From assembly GCA_035935775.1 (NCBI GenBank), contig DASYWT010000435.1, positions 1 to 13,870 of the forward strand: a stretch of 13,870 nt of DNA, read 5' to 3'. The stretch is from JAICWP01 sp035935775 (GTDB lineage Bacteria; Acidobacteriota; Terriglobia; Terriglobales; Acidobacteriaceae). A model generated the notes under the pieces. That model was not told the DNA's origin and did no database searches. It saw nothing but the letters and a program-made list of their open reading frames with translations. The translations under genes and the position numbers were made by a program. Positions 1 to 7,372 of the stretch are shown here, in pieces (the first letter of the stretch is position 1; every line of letters begins with the position of its first letter).

Positions 1-300
1 GGGGCGGGATATCCCGCGTATCGCGCACCGGTGGACAATCCTATGGCCAGGGCCGTGGTGCGCACCATTGAAGAGGCCATGGGCGGACCGATCATCCAGG
101 TGGTGAGCCTGGGAGGCAGCGTGCCCATGTATTTGTTTGAAGGCAAGGAGCACCGGCCGGTGATCGGAGTGCCCATCGCCAATGCGGACAACAATCAGCA
201 CGCCGCCAACGAGAACCTGCGGCTGCAGAACCTGTGGGAAGGGGTTGACATTTTTGGAACGCTGTTCGCGCGGCTGGGGAGCAATGTGGGGGCGCATTGA
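1..300 (+). CDS. M20-family metallopeptidase, C-terminal fragment
   Basis: This is the 3' end of a gene that begins before the window; frame 1 is open from the first base to TGA at 298-300, giving 99 visible residues. The text resembles the C-terminal part of the catalytic domain of M20 zinc peptidases (dipeptidase/carboxypeptidase type). A GGS motif lies near residues 38-40. The segment QHAANEN at about residues 66-72 matches the conserved HAxNE block, whose His is a metal ligand in this family. The start, the other metal ligands and the dimerisation domain are outside the window, so substrate (dipeptide, N-acyl amino acid or other) cannot be told. No signal peptide can be judged. Family confidence is good; subfamily is not resolved. 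Confidence 0.85.
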   Translation, partial: GAGYPAYRAPVDNPMARAVVRTIEEAMGGPIIQVVSLGGSVPMYLFEGKEHRPVIGVPIANADNNQHAANENLRLQNLWEGVDIFGTLFARLGSNVGAH

Positions 301-302
301 AC

Positions 303-358
303 CGGGGCTAAAGCCCGAATCAAAATTGCCGACGTCATTTCCCACGGCTAAAGCCGTG
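303..358. repeat. Two REP-like palindromes with CTAAAG core
   Basis: Two palindromes share the centre GGCTAAAGCC: GGGCT-AA-AGCCC at 305-316 and CACGGCT-AA-AGCCGTG at 343-358. The second has perfect 7-bp arms. They sit just after the peptidase stop and before the convergent permease stop. Palindromes with this core are, from memory, common dispersed intergenic units in Acidobacteria. They could form RNA hairpins at the 3' ends of both flanking genes, but neither is followed by a T-run, so I do not call them terminators. Confidence 0.6.
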
Positions 359-426
359 CGCTTCCACGGTACGGCCATCGTTGGAGGCATTGGAAGTCAG
401 GTTGCTGTCGTTAGTGGCAACCTCTC

Positions 427-444
427 GCGGGCGAGGGCGCCCGC
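427..444. repeat. GC-rich hairpin repeat
   Basis: GCGGGC at 427-432 and GCCCGC at 439-444 form an inverted repeat, lying 31 bp beyond the stop of the minus-strand permease. It looks like another dispersed REP-type unit of the same intergenic region. It could fold in the 3' end of the permease transcript. No poly-T tract follows on either strand. Confidence 0.4.
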
Positions 445-475
445 GCCACAAAACTGTACGGTCAACATGAGCGAG

Positions 476-3139
476 TCAGCTGCGCAGGGCGCGCACCGGG
501 TCAGTGCGGGCGGCGCGCACGGCGGGGACGAAGCACGCAGCCAGCGCCGCCACGGTCATAATCGTTAGAGCCGAGAGGAACGCCAGGGGATCGCGCGGGC
601 TCACCTGGTAGAGCAGGTATCCGAGCAGGCGCGACGAGCCCAGGGTCAGGGCAGCGCCCAGCGCCACTCCGGCCGCGGTTAAGGCGAGCCCATGCGACAG
701 CACCAGCCGCAACAGATCGCGCGGCCCAGCGCCCAGCGCCATGCGCAGTCCCAGTTCCCGCCGGCTTTGCGACACGGTGTAGGACATAACGCCGTACATG
801 CCGACGGCGGCCAGCAGCAGGGCCAGAATGCTGAAGACGGTAAGCAGCATCAGAGCGACATGCTGCGGGGCCATGGTGCGCGCCACCTGCTCGCCCATGG
901 TAATGACTTCACCGGGAGTGATGTTCTCATCGAGCGCGTGCACCTCGCGGGCGAGGGTCAGGGCGATGGACTGCGGAGGGAGCGAAGTGCGGATGTTCAG
1001 GATGGTTCCGCCCGTGTTTTGGCGCAGGGGAACGTAGAAGAAAGGAGTGGGCGGCTCGTTCAAGCTGCTGTACTTGGAGTCTTTCGCCACGCCCACCACG
1101 CGCAACCAGCGTCCGTTGAACTGGAAGCGGCTGCCCACCGGATCGCGTCCGCGCCAGTATTGTGCGGCCATGGACTGGTTGACGATGGCCACCGGCGGCC
1201 CGGCTTCATTATCGGCCTTGGTAAACTCGCGTCCGGAGAGCAAGGGAATGCCCATGGTGGCGAAATATCCGGGGCCGACCTGGTTGTAGTTGAGCGTAGG
1301 CAGTTCGCCGGCGGCGTTGTCGAAGCCTTCGATCGCGACCGGTGCGGTGGCATTCGTGACATAGGCGAAGGGGGCAAATTCCGCGAAAGACGCGGACACC
1401 ACTCCGGGCACAGTCTGGAGCCGATCAAGCAGCTGATCCTCGAAGTCGTTGACGCGCTGCTGGTCGTAACCGGCGGACTTGAGGTCCAGCCAGGTAACCA
1501 GCACCTGACGTGTAGAAAAGCCGGGGCTCATGTTCTGCATGTTGCGCAGGCTTAGCAGCAGCAGGGCGGCTCCCACGAGCAGGGCAAAGCTCAGGGCCAC
1601 CTGCACCAGCACCAGGCTCCAACGCGTAAGTCCTCGGCGCCTTCCGCCCACGACGCTGGCTGATTCAGCCTTGATGGCGCCGGCCAGGTCCACGCGGCTG
1701 GCCTGGATGGCCGGCACCACTCCGAACAGGGCAGTAGCGAGCAGACACAGGACGGCGCTCAGCGTCAGCACGCGCCAGTCCAGCTCGCCGGGCAGGTTCA
1801 TGGCCCGCCCGCCGCGCGAGGGAAGCAACAGCACCAGGAGGTTGCGGCACCAGTAGCCGAACAGAAGCCCGGCGGCAACGGCCAGAGTGGATAAAACCAA
1901 GGCTTCGGTGAGCAACTGGCGGAGCAAACGCCCGCGCTTGGCTCCCACCGCGAGGCGGACGGTCATTTCATGGCGCCGGGCCACACCCCGGGAAAGCAGC
2001 AGGTGGCTCACGTTGGCACAGGCGATGAGCAGCACGAAAACCACCACGGCCAGGGCAATTCCCAGTGTGGGCAGCAGAGTGCCGGCATCGTTGAACGGAG
2101 TCTGCCATAAGGGGAACAGTTTGATGCCGCGTCCTCGGTTGGTGGCGGGATAGGCGGCTTCCAGGCGGGCGGCTGCCGCCGAGATCTGGCTTTGCGCCTG
2201 CTGCGGCGTGACGCCGGGTTTGAGCATGACGAAGCCCTCAATCCAGCGCGAGTTCCGATCTTCGAGTTGGTAGCCGGTGGCGTCGAATGCCTCCTGCATG
2301 GAAACCGGAACCCAGAACTGCATGGCCCAGCCCACAAAGGTTCCATTGAAACCGGGCGGAGCGACGCCGACGATGGTGTGGGGGAGGCCGTTGAGCCGCT
2401 GCGTTTTACCGATGATGGCAGGATCGCCATGGAAGCGCTCCTGCCACAGCCGGTAACTGATCACGGTGACGGGATGGGCGTTGCGGCCTACCTCCTCGTC
2501 CGGCTGAAAACCGCGGCCAAGAATGGGGCGGACGCCGAGAGCGTCGAAGTAGTTGGCGGAAACGATGCTGCCGGTGGCGCGTTGGGCACGGTCGCCAATG
2601 CCGAGCGTGGTGCCCATGATCTTATCTGCGATGAAGGCGTCAAAGAGAGTGCAACTCTTCCGCAGGTCGCGGAAGTCGGGCCAGGAAACATCAATGGAAT
2701 CGCCTGCCGCTCCGGCGGCGCCGCGATACGTTCCGGAGACCGCCATCATGCGCTCCTGGTGGGCGACGGCGGGGAAGGGACGGAGCAGGATGCCCTCGAT
2801 CCAGCTCCAAACGGCGGCGTTGGCGCCAATTCCAATGGTGAGGCAGAGCAAAGCCAGAAGAGAGACGCCGGGCGCGCGGCAGAGCATGCGCCAGCCGAAG
2901 CGCAGATCGTCGAGGAAGCCGTGCAGGAAGTGGAAGGGCCGGGCTTCACGACACTGCTCTTTGTAGTTTTCGACACCGCCGAATTCGACCCGGGCGCGGC
3001 GTTGGGCCTCGTCGGGCTGGAGGCCAGCGCGCTGAAGATCGGCGGCGCGTTCGGCCATATGCGAGCGCATTTCCTCGTCCATATCGTGGTCGAGACGGGC
3101 TCGGCGAAGAAGGCGGTCGAGAACTGAGGCGAGGGACAT
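476..3139 (-). CDS. ADOP-type duplicated ABC permease (MacB/FtsX-like)
   Basis: An 887-residue inner-membrane protein built as two MacB/FtsX-like permease modules. Residues 1-80 are a soluble, charged prefix with a VEFGGVENYKE segment typical of permeases paired with PadR regulators. A first transmembrane segment follows at about 91-112, then a large periplasmic domain, a membrane cluster at about 350-530, a second periplasmic domain, and C-terminal FtsX-type helices at about 757-887. The ERTREVGIRMA-like element appears twice, as ARRHEMTVRLAVGA and SRRELGLRMALGA. There is no Walker A motif, so no ATPase is fused. This is the architecture of the acidobacterial duplicated orphan permease family (TIGR03434 as I recall). 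Start ATG at 3139 is supported by GGAGG 8 nt upstream, inside the end of padR, with only 3 bases between the genes, implying translational coupling. Substrate is unknown; efflux is inferred only from fold. Confidence 0.92.
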   Translation of the reverse strand: MSLASVLDRLLRRARLDHDMDEEMRSHMAERAADLQRAGLQPDEAQRRARVEFGGVENYKEQCREARPFHFLHGFLDDLRFGWRMLCRAPGVSLLALLCLTIGIGANAAVWSWIEGILLRPFPAVAHQERMMAVSGTYRGAAGAAGDSIDVSWPDFRDLRKSCTLFDAFIADKIMGTTLGIGDRAQRATGSIVSANYFDALGVRPILGRGFQPDEEVGRNAHPVTVISYRLWQERFHGDPAIIGKTQRLNGLPHTIVGVAPPGFNGTFVGWAMQFWVPVSMQEAFDATGYQLEDRNSRWIEGFVMLKPGVTPQQAQSQISAAAARLEAAYPATNRGRGIKLFPLWQTPFNDAGTLLPTLGIALAVVVFVLLIACANVSHLLLSRGVARRHEMTVRLAVGAKRGRLLRQLLTEALVLSTLAVAAGLLFGYWCRNLLVLLLPSRGGRAMNLPGELDWRVLTLSAVLCLLATALFGVVPAIQASRVDLAGAIKAESASVVGGRRRGLTRWSLVLVQVALSFALLVGAALLLLSLRNMQNMSPGFSTRQVLVTWLDLKSAGYDQQRVNDFEDQLLDRLQTVPGVVSASFAEFAPFAYVTNATAPVAIEGFDNAAGELPTLNYNQVGPGYFATMGIPLLSGREFTKADNEAGPPVAIVNQSMAAQYWRGRDPVGSRFQFNGRWLRVVGVAKDSKYSSLNEPPTPFFYVPLRQNTGGTILNIRTSLPPQSIALTLAREVHALDENITPGEVITMGEQVARTMAPQHVALMLLTVFSILALLLAAVGMYGVMSYTVSQSRRELGLRMALGAGPRDLLRLVLSHGLALTAAGVALGAALTLGSSRLLGYLLYQVSPRDPLAFLSALTIMTVAALAACFVPAVRAARTDPVRALRS

Positions 3140-3142
3140 GGA

Positions 3143-3487
3143 TCAGGCCTCCTCAGGGCGGGAGCCCAGAACCGCGGACATAGCCGCGACCAGCCGGTTC
3201 CAACTCTGAGTTTCGTCGCGCAGCCGTTTTTCGCCCTGGCGGGTGAGGCGGTAATACTTGGCGCGGCGGTTGTTTTCCGATGTGCCCCATTCAGTGGCGA
3301 GCAGGTTCTGCTCCTGCAGACGGTAAAGGGCGGGGTAGAGAGCGCCCTGCTCAATCAGCAGGGCCCCGGCTGAAATCTGCTGAATGCGCAGCAGCACGCC
3401 GTAGCCGTGGAGCGGGCCGAGGGAGACTGCCTTGAGAATAAGGAGGTCGAGGGTTCCGGGAAGCAGTTCTGCCTTGGGCGCTGCCAT
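3143..3487 (-). CDS. PadR-family transcriptional regulator
   Basis: A 114-residue regulator with the PadR winged-helix fold: LLPGTLDLLILKAV (8-21), GPLHGYGVLLRIQ (24-36), the recognition region EQGALYPALYRLQEQ (46-60) and the wing with RRAKYYRLTRQG (74-85). The frame also allows a GTG at 3493, but AGGAG at 3497-3493 would abut it. The ATG at 3487 lies 5 nt after AGGAG and is chosen. It is the first gene of a two-gene operon with the ADOP permease, 3 bases apart. Acidobacterial PadR proteins (TIGR03433 as I recall) habitually sit beside such permeases. The promoter and palindrome upstream suggest autoregulation of the pair. The ligand is unknown. Confidence 0.93.
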   Translation of the reverse strand: MAAPKAELLPGTLDLLILKAVSLGPLHGYGVLLRIQQISAGALLIEQGALYPALYRLQEQNLLATEWGTSENNRRAKYYRLTRQGEKRLRDETQSWNRLVAAMSAVLGSRPEEA

Positions 3488-3493
3488 CCGCAC

Positions 3494-3531
3494 TCCTAAG
3501 TGGCTTAGGAATATAATCTCACTCTCCTAAG
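3494..3531. promoter_or_regulatory. Candidate PadR operator, three TCCTAAG boxes
   Basis: TCCTAAG occurs at 3494-3500 and 3525-3531, and its inverse CTTAGGA at 3504-3510. The first pair is a perfect 17-bp palindrome, TCCTAAG-N3-CTTAGGA, over the expected start site and into the ribosome-binding site. The outer pair (3504-3510 with 3525-3531) is an inverted repeat with centres 21 bp apart, bracketing the -10 box. This placement fits repression of padR-ADOP by PadR, which is inferred from position only. Confidence 0.65.
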
Positions 3532-3538
3532 CTGTCAA
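3510..3538 (-). promoter_or_regulatory. Sigma-70 type promoter of padR-ADOP operon
   Basis: On the minus strand TTGACA (3538-3533) is a perfect -35 box. After a 17-base spacer comes TATATT (3515-3510), a 5/6 match to TATAAT. The start site would fall near 3503, giving a short leader before ATG 3487. One CTTAGGA box lies in the spacer and a palindrome overlaps the -10 and start region. Confidence 0.75.
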
Positions 3539-3630
3539 GGAGGAGAAACTTTCCAGGGGCGCGTCGAGCGCCAGGGTCAGGCGCCCGCAAGCGTTTTTTT
3601 ACAATCACAGCACAGTGTGTTCGGGAATCC

Positions 3631-3659
3631 TTGACAGGCGGGCTGCGGATTGCTGCAAT
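3631..3659 (+). promoter_or_regulatory. Possible promoter of macA-like gene
   Basis: TTGACA at 3631-3636 is a perfect -35 box, and 17 bases later TGCAAT (3654-3659) matches TATAAT at 4 of 6. The predicted start near 3666 would lie inside the GGAGGAG sequence at 3661-3667, so a transcript from here would carry only part of that ribosome-binding site. The weak -10 and this conflict keep confidence low. The remainder of 3541-3630 shows nothing I can name. Confidence 0.35.
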
Positions 3660-3669
3660 TGGAGGAGAG

Positions 3670-3702
3670 ATGCAGGCTAAGGCCTGTTGGATCAAAGCGT
3701 AA
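3670..3702 (+). CDS. Ten-codon leader ORF overlapping macA start
   Basis: GGAGGAG at 3661-3667 precedes an ATG at 3670 that opens a 10-residue ORF, MQAKACWIKA, ending with TAA at 3700-3702. The last A of the stop is the first base of the ATG of the adaptor gene (TAATG). This is the only strong Shine-Dalgarno sequence in the region; the adaptor's own starts lack a good one. A plausible role is translational coupling: ribosomes finish the leader and restart on the adaptor. The peptide itself matches nothing I know. The alternative is chance. Confidence 0.4.
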   Translation: MQAKACWIKA

Positions 3703-5033
3703 TGAATTTCCTGAAACGAAAATGGCTGCTCGGGCTGGCATTGCTGGTGGCGCTAGCCGTGATAGTCGGTTTCACCTATAACCGCAGCCCGCAGACCCAA
3801 TATTTCACCGCCAAGGCGCAGCGCGGCACCATTAACGATGTGGTGCAGGCCACGGGCACCATCAACGCGGTCATCACGGTACAGGTGGGGTCGCAGGTTT
3901 CGGGCATGATCTCCAAGCTGTTCGTGGATTTCAACTCCCACGTGCACCAGGGGCAGGTGGTGGCGCAGATCGAGCCATCGCTGTTCGAAGGGGCGCTGTT
4001 GCAGGCCAAGGCGGACCTGCAGAACTCGCGCGCCAACCTGGCTGCGGCCCAGGCGGAACTGGAAAAAGCCAAAGCCACCGCGGTGCAGACCAAGGCGGAC
4101 TACCAGCGCACGGTGGGTCTGGCCAAAGAAGGCGTGATGAGCCCGCAGCAACTGGACCTGGCGCGGGCCAACGCGGATACCGCGGCCGCGGGAGTGACGG
4201 CCGCCGAAGCTACGGTCAAGCAGTCTGCCGCGCAGGTCAGCCTGAAGGCCGCCGCCGTGGACGTGGCCCAGACCAACCTGGACCACACAATTATTCATGC
4301 GCCCATCAACGGAATTGTGGTGGCGCGCAACGTGGACGTGGGGCAGACGGTGGCCGCGTCGCTGCAGGCGCCAACTTTGTTCAACATCGCCCAGGACCTG
4401 ACCAAGATGCAGGTGGACACGCAGACCGACGAGTCCGACGTGGGCAACATCAAGGTGGGGCAAGAAGCGACATTCACGGTGGACGCTTATCCCAACGACA
4501 CTTTTCGCGGGCACGTGGTGCAGATTCGGCTGAATCCCACGGTGGTGCAGAACGTGGTGACCTACGACACAGTGATTGCCTTCGACAATCCGCAGATGAA
4601 GCTGTTTCCGGGCATGACGGCTTACGTGACCATCCCGGTGGCGACCGCGGAAGACGTGCTGGAAGTGCCCAACACGGCGCTGCGCTTCAAGCCGGCGCTG
4701 AGCGCGGATAAGATTCGCCAGCTTTATGCGCAGTACGGCATCAGCGAGCCGCATGCCAGCCCCGCGCGCGCAGCCGACAATGGCGACTCGCCGAAGACCC
4801 AGGGGGTTGGCCTGCAGGGGCCGCGGTTGCCGCGGCGTGATGTGCAAATAATCTGGAGGCTGCGACCGGACCGCAGCATCGAGCCGGTAATGATCCGCAC
4901 CGGAATTACCGATCACACGCAAACCGCGGTGGCGGAGGTACTCAAGGGTGCTCTGCAGCCGGGCGACGAGCTGGCCATCGGCCAGGAAGCCGGGGCGCGC
5001 GGGCCCAGCGGTCCCGGCATGATGCGGCGGTAA
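3702..5033 (+). CDS. macA: MacA-like periplasmic adaptor (HlyD/RND family)
   Basis: A 443-residue membrane-fusion protein. An N-terminal anchor spans about residues 8-25 after a basic NFLKRK segment. The first half of the lipoyl domain follows (VQVGSQVSGMISKLFVDF, about 60-77), then an alpha-helical hairpin rich in Ala, Gln and Lys at about 100-195. The second lipoyl half (HAPINGIVVARNVDVGQTV, about 199-217) and a beta-barrel (about 230-315, with LFPGMTAYVTIPV) come next, then a membrane-proximal tail with a Pro/Ala-rich insertion near 350-375. This order is that of MacA. It should bridge the MacB-type ATPase/permease encoded downstream and an outer-membrane TolC-like channel not found in this window. 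A TTG at 3687 in the same frame is the alternative start; the ATG at 3702 is preferred because it overlaps the leader ORF stop and gives the usual compact N-terminus. Substrate is unknown. Confidence 0.92.
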   Translation: MNFLKRKWLLGLALLVALAVIVGFTYNRSPQTQYFTAKAQRGTINDVVQATGTINAVITVQVGSQVSGMISKLFVDFNSHVHQGQVVAQIEPSLFEGALLQAKADLQNSRANLAAAQAELEKAKATAVQTKADYQRTVGLAKEGVMSPQQLDLARANADTAAAGVTAAEATVKQSAAQVSLKAAAVDVAQTNLDHTIIHAPINGIVVARNVDVGQTVAASLQAPTLFNIAQDLTKMQVDTQTDESDVGNIKVGQEATFTVDAYPNDTFRGHVVQIRLNPTVVQNVVTYDTVIAFDNPQMKLFPGMTAYVTIPVATAEDVLEVPNTALRFKPALSADKIRQLYAQYGISEPHASPARAADNGDSPKTQGVGLQGPRLPRRDVQIIWRLRPDRSIEPVMIRTGITDHTQTAVAEVLKGALQPGDELAIGQEAGARGPSGPGMMRR

Positions 5034-5084
5034 GAACGACGGGGAGAGAGTGCCGTTCCCGACCTGACACCAGACCCTGATCGG

Positions 5085-5276
5085 GAGACGTAACAAGTTA
5101 CGTCTCTGCCGGTAGTAGAGGTTGCGTAGGGGAAGTTTATTGCGGTAGAGACGTTGCTTTGCAACGTCTCGTGTAAATCGAAAAGCAGGTGCTTCGCTGC
5201 GCTCAGCATGACAACTCAAGCAGGGGGTTGAGACGTAACAAGTTACGTACAGAAGAGATATAACAAGTTACGTCTC
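5085..5276. repeat. Cluster of four GAGACGT palindromes between macA and macB
   Basis: Four related palindromic units lie in the 283-bp gap between the adaptor and the ATPase. Unit 1 (5085-5106) has perfect 10-bp arms GAGACGTAAC around AA. Unit 2 (5148-5170) has arms GAGACGTTGC around TTT. Unit 3 (5230-5249) repeats the core of unit 1 with a truncated right arm. Unit 4 (5255-5276) has one diverged arm, GAGATATAAC. The units share the GAGACGT...ACGTCTC ends, often preceded by GTA, and are unevenly spaced, so this is not a CRISPR array. They look like REP/BIME-type elements and would fold into stable hairpins within a macA-macB transcript. Confidence 0.8.
5192..5206. repeat. Dispersed motif CTTCGCTGCGCTCAG, copy 1
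   Basis: The 15-base string CTTCGCTGCGCTCAG occurs here within the palindrome cluster and again at 12587-12601 beside the tRNA-Ser gene. An exact 15-base repeat at two unrelated intergenic sites suggests part of a dispersed intergenic element. It is associated with GCAGGTG/GAGGTC just upstream in both copies. Confidence 0.55.
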
Positions 5277-5316
5277 TACGGAAAAGTAAGGAAATTACAA
5301 ATTACTAATTGCAAAA

Positions 5317-6114
5317 TTGCAAATCGCCTTGTCCACCCTCACTCAAACCGCATCGCAAGCTGACGCCTCGCGCTCCCCCTCAGAACTGATCCGAGTAGAA
5401 GACGCACACAAGTATTACGAGCTGGGGGAAACCCGGGTGCATGCCTTGCGCGGGGTGAGCGTGACCATCAGCCGAGGCGAGTTTGTGGCCATCATGGGGG
5501 CAAGCGGCAGCGGGAAGTCCACGTTCATGAACCTGCTGGGATGCCTGGACCGGCCGAGCAGCGGACGCTACCTCCTGGAGGGCACAGACGTTTCGCAACT
5601 GGACAAGAAAGCCCTGGCGGCCATCCGCAATCGCAAGCTGGGCTTCGTTTTCCAGGGATTCAACCTGCTCTCGCGCACCACGGCGCTGGAGAATGTGGAA
5701 CTACCCACGCTCTACGCCCAGCTCAACAAAGAAGAGCGGCTGCAGCGGGCACGGGAGGCGTTGCGGACGGTGGGCCTGGAAGACCGCATGGACCACTTTC
5801 CCTCGCAACTGTCCGGCGGGCAGCAGCAGCGGGTGGCCATCGCGCGGGCGCTGGTGAACCGGCCTTCCATCCTGCTGGCGGATGAGCCCACCGGCAACCT
5901 GGACAGCCGCACCTCGGTGGAGATCATGGATGTGTTTCAGGCGCTCAACGACAAGGGGCTCACCATCGTGCTGGTGACACACGAGCCCGACATCTCGCGC
6001 TTTGCCAAGCGGACGCTGCTTTTTCGCGACGGCAAGATCCGGCGCGACGAGCTGGTGGCGGAGCGTCCGCGGGCCGCCGAGGTGCTCAAGGCGCTTCCCA
6101 AGGTGGAAGACTGA
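5317..6114 (+). CDS. MacB-type ABC transporter ATP-binding protein
   Basis: A 265-residue ABC ATPase of the MacB/LolD class. Walker A is GASGSGKS (61-68), Q-loop glutamine 113, signature LSGGQ (165-169), Walker B ILLADE (185-190), D-loop NLD (194-196) and H-loop His 222. All catalytic elements are intact, so it should hydrolyse ATP to power the permease encoded 7 bases downstream. Typical family members begin near LIRVEDAHKYYELG, here residue 24. The first 23 residues are unusual, and the only candidate starts are TTG codons (5317 or 5329) with no Shine-Dalgarno sequence. The region just upstream is AT-rich (5291-5325) and abuts the palindrome cluster, so the true start is uncertain. Unlike classical MacB, ATPase and permease are separate proteins. 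Confidence 0.93.
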   Translation: MQIALSTLTQTASQADASRSPSELIRVEDAHKYYELGETRVHALRGVSVTISRGEFVAIMGASGSGKSTFMNLLGCLDRPSSGRYLLEGTDVSQLDKKALAAIRNRKLGFVFQGFNLLSRTTALENVELPTLYAQLNKEERLQRAREALRTVGLEDRMDHFPSQLSGGQQQRVAIARALVNRPSILLADEPTGNLDSRTSVEIMDVFQALNDKGLTIVLVTHEPDISRFAKRTLLFRDGKIRRDELVAERPRAAEVLKALPKVED

Positions 6115-6121
6115 GGACGCC

Positions 6122-7342
6122 ATGGACCTGATGAACATTCTGCACATAGCCTGGCGGGCGCTCTCCCGCAACAAGCTGCGTTCCGGGCTGACCATGCTGG
6201 GGGTGATCATCGGCGTGGGCGCGGTGATCGCCATGGTTGGGGTGGGGCAGGGAGCCAGCCAGGCGGTGCAGCAGCAGATCGCGGCCATGGGGTCCAACGT
6301 GGTGTTCGTGGCCAGCGGCACGGTAAACCGCGGCGGCTTGCGGCTGGGCTGGGGGCAGACCAAAAGCCTGCTTTACGACGACATGCGGGCCATCGTGCGC
6401 GAATGCCCGGCGGTAAGAGCGGCAGCGCCGGGCGCCATGACCACGGCACAAATCGTTTTCAGCAACGACAACTGGTTTACCAATGTGCAGGGCACCGAAC
6501 CGCAGTACTTCGAAATTCGGAACTGGACTTTTGCCGAAGGCGTGCCCTTCACTCAGGCCGACGCGGACGCGGCCGCGAACCTGGCGGTGATCGGAAACAC
6601 GGTGCGGCAGAACCTTTTTGGCGCCAACGATCCGGAGGGGAAAACGATCCGGATAAAGGATTTGCCGTTCCGCGTGGTGGGAGTGCTCAATGCCAAGGGG
6701 GAATCGGCGCACATGGGGCAGGACCAGGACGACGTCATCTTTGTGCCCATCACCACGCTGCAGAAAAAACTGACTGGCGACACGTGGCTGCGGTTCATCA
6801 TGGTTTCGGCGGTGAGCCGCCAGGCCAGTTACGCGGCCCAGCAGGAGATCACGGAGCTACTGCGCGACCGGCACCGGATCCGGCCGGGACAAGATGACGA
6901 CTTCATGGTGCGCAACCTGGCCGATATAGCGCAACTGGCCGACCAGTCGTCACGGGTCATGACCCTGCTGTTGGCTTCGATCGCCAGCGTTTCGCTGATT
7001 GTGGGCGGCATAGGAATCATGAACATCATGCTGGTCTCGGTGACCGAGCGCACGCGGGAGGTCGGGATCCGCATGGCAGTGGGTGCTACCGAGGAAGACG
7101 TGCAACGGCAGTTCCTGATTGAAGCGGTGGTGCTCAGCCTGATGGGGGGTGCGGCCGGGATCCTGTTCGGAGTGGGGGCCTCGCTGCTGATCACGCGGCT
7201 GCTGGGATGGGCGGTGCTGATTTCGCCGGTGGCGATCGCAGTGGCAGCGCTATTTTCGGCAGCGGTGGGAATCTTTTTTGGTTTTTATCCGGCGCGCAAG
7301 GCGGCCCACCTGGATCCCATCGAAGCGCTGCGCTTCGAATAG
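6122..7342 (+). CDS. MacB-type ABC transporter permease
   Basis: A 406-residue MacB/FtsX-fold permease. Residues about 18-42 form the first transmembrane helix (LTMLGVIIGVGAVIAMV). A periplasmic domain follows, with NVVFVASGT early on, to about 275. Three helices then lie at about 280-305, 340-362 and 372-395, around the conserved TERTREVGIRMAVGA and ending in PARKAAHLDPIEALRFE. This is the usual four-helix topology. GAGGA at 6113-6117 supports the ATG at 6122, and the ATPase stop is within that site, so the two are probably translationally coupled. With the adaptor and ATPase it forms a three-gene MacAB-like mechanotransmission exporter. An open frame reaches back to 6002 but lies inside the ATPase gene and lacks homology there. 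Substrate could be antibiotic, lipid or peptide; the sequence does not say. Confidence 0.94.
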   Translation: MDLMNILHIAWRALSRNKLRSGLTMLGVIIGVGAVIAMVGVGQGASQAVQQQIAAMGSNVVFVASGTVNRGGLRLGWGQTKSLLYDDMRAIVRECPAVRAAAPGAMTTAQIVFSNDNWFTNVQGTEPQYFEIRNWTFAEGVPFTQADADAAANLAVIGNTVRQNLFGANDPEGKTIRIKDLPFRVVGVLNAKGESAHMGQDQDDVIFVPITTLQKKLTGDTWLRFIMVSAVSRQASYAAQQEITELLRDRHRIRPGQDDDFMVRNLADIAQLADQSSRVMTLLLASIASVSLIVGGIGIMNIMLVSVTERTREVGIRMAVGATEEDVQRQFLIEAVVLSLMGGAAGILFGVGASLLITRLLGWAVLISPVAIAVAALFSAAVGIFFGFYPARKAAHLDPIEALRFE

Positions 7343-7372
7343 TGGAGGTTTGCGGGGTGGCGGCCTATCCGC

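Noticed and set aside
2192..3127. 311-residue open frame antisense to the ADOP permease
   Set aside because: Low-complexity translation without signal peptide, motif or ribosome-binding site; explained by the codon bias of the permease gene. The same applies to 692-1555.
3753..5219. 488-residue open frame antisense to macA
   Set aside because: Its protein is His/Arg/Gly-rich with no domain pattern, as expected for the shadow of a GC-rich gene. The plus-strand frame is a clear MacA adaptor.
5085..5276. Possible CRISPR array
   Set aside because: The repeated units are palindromes of varying sequence at irregular spacing, without unique spacers of constant length and without cas genes.
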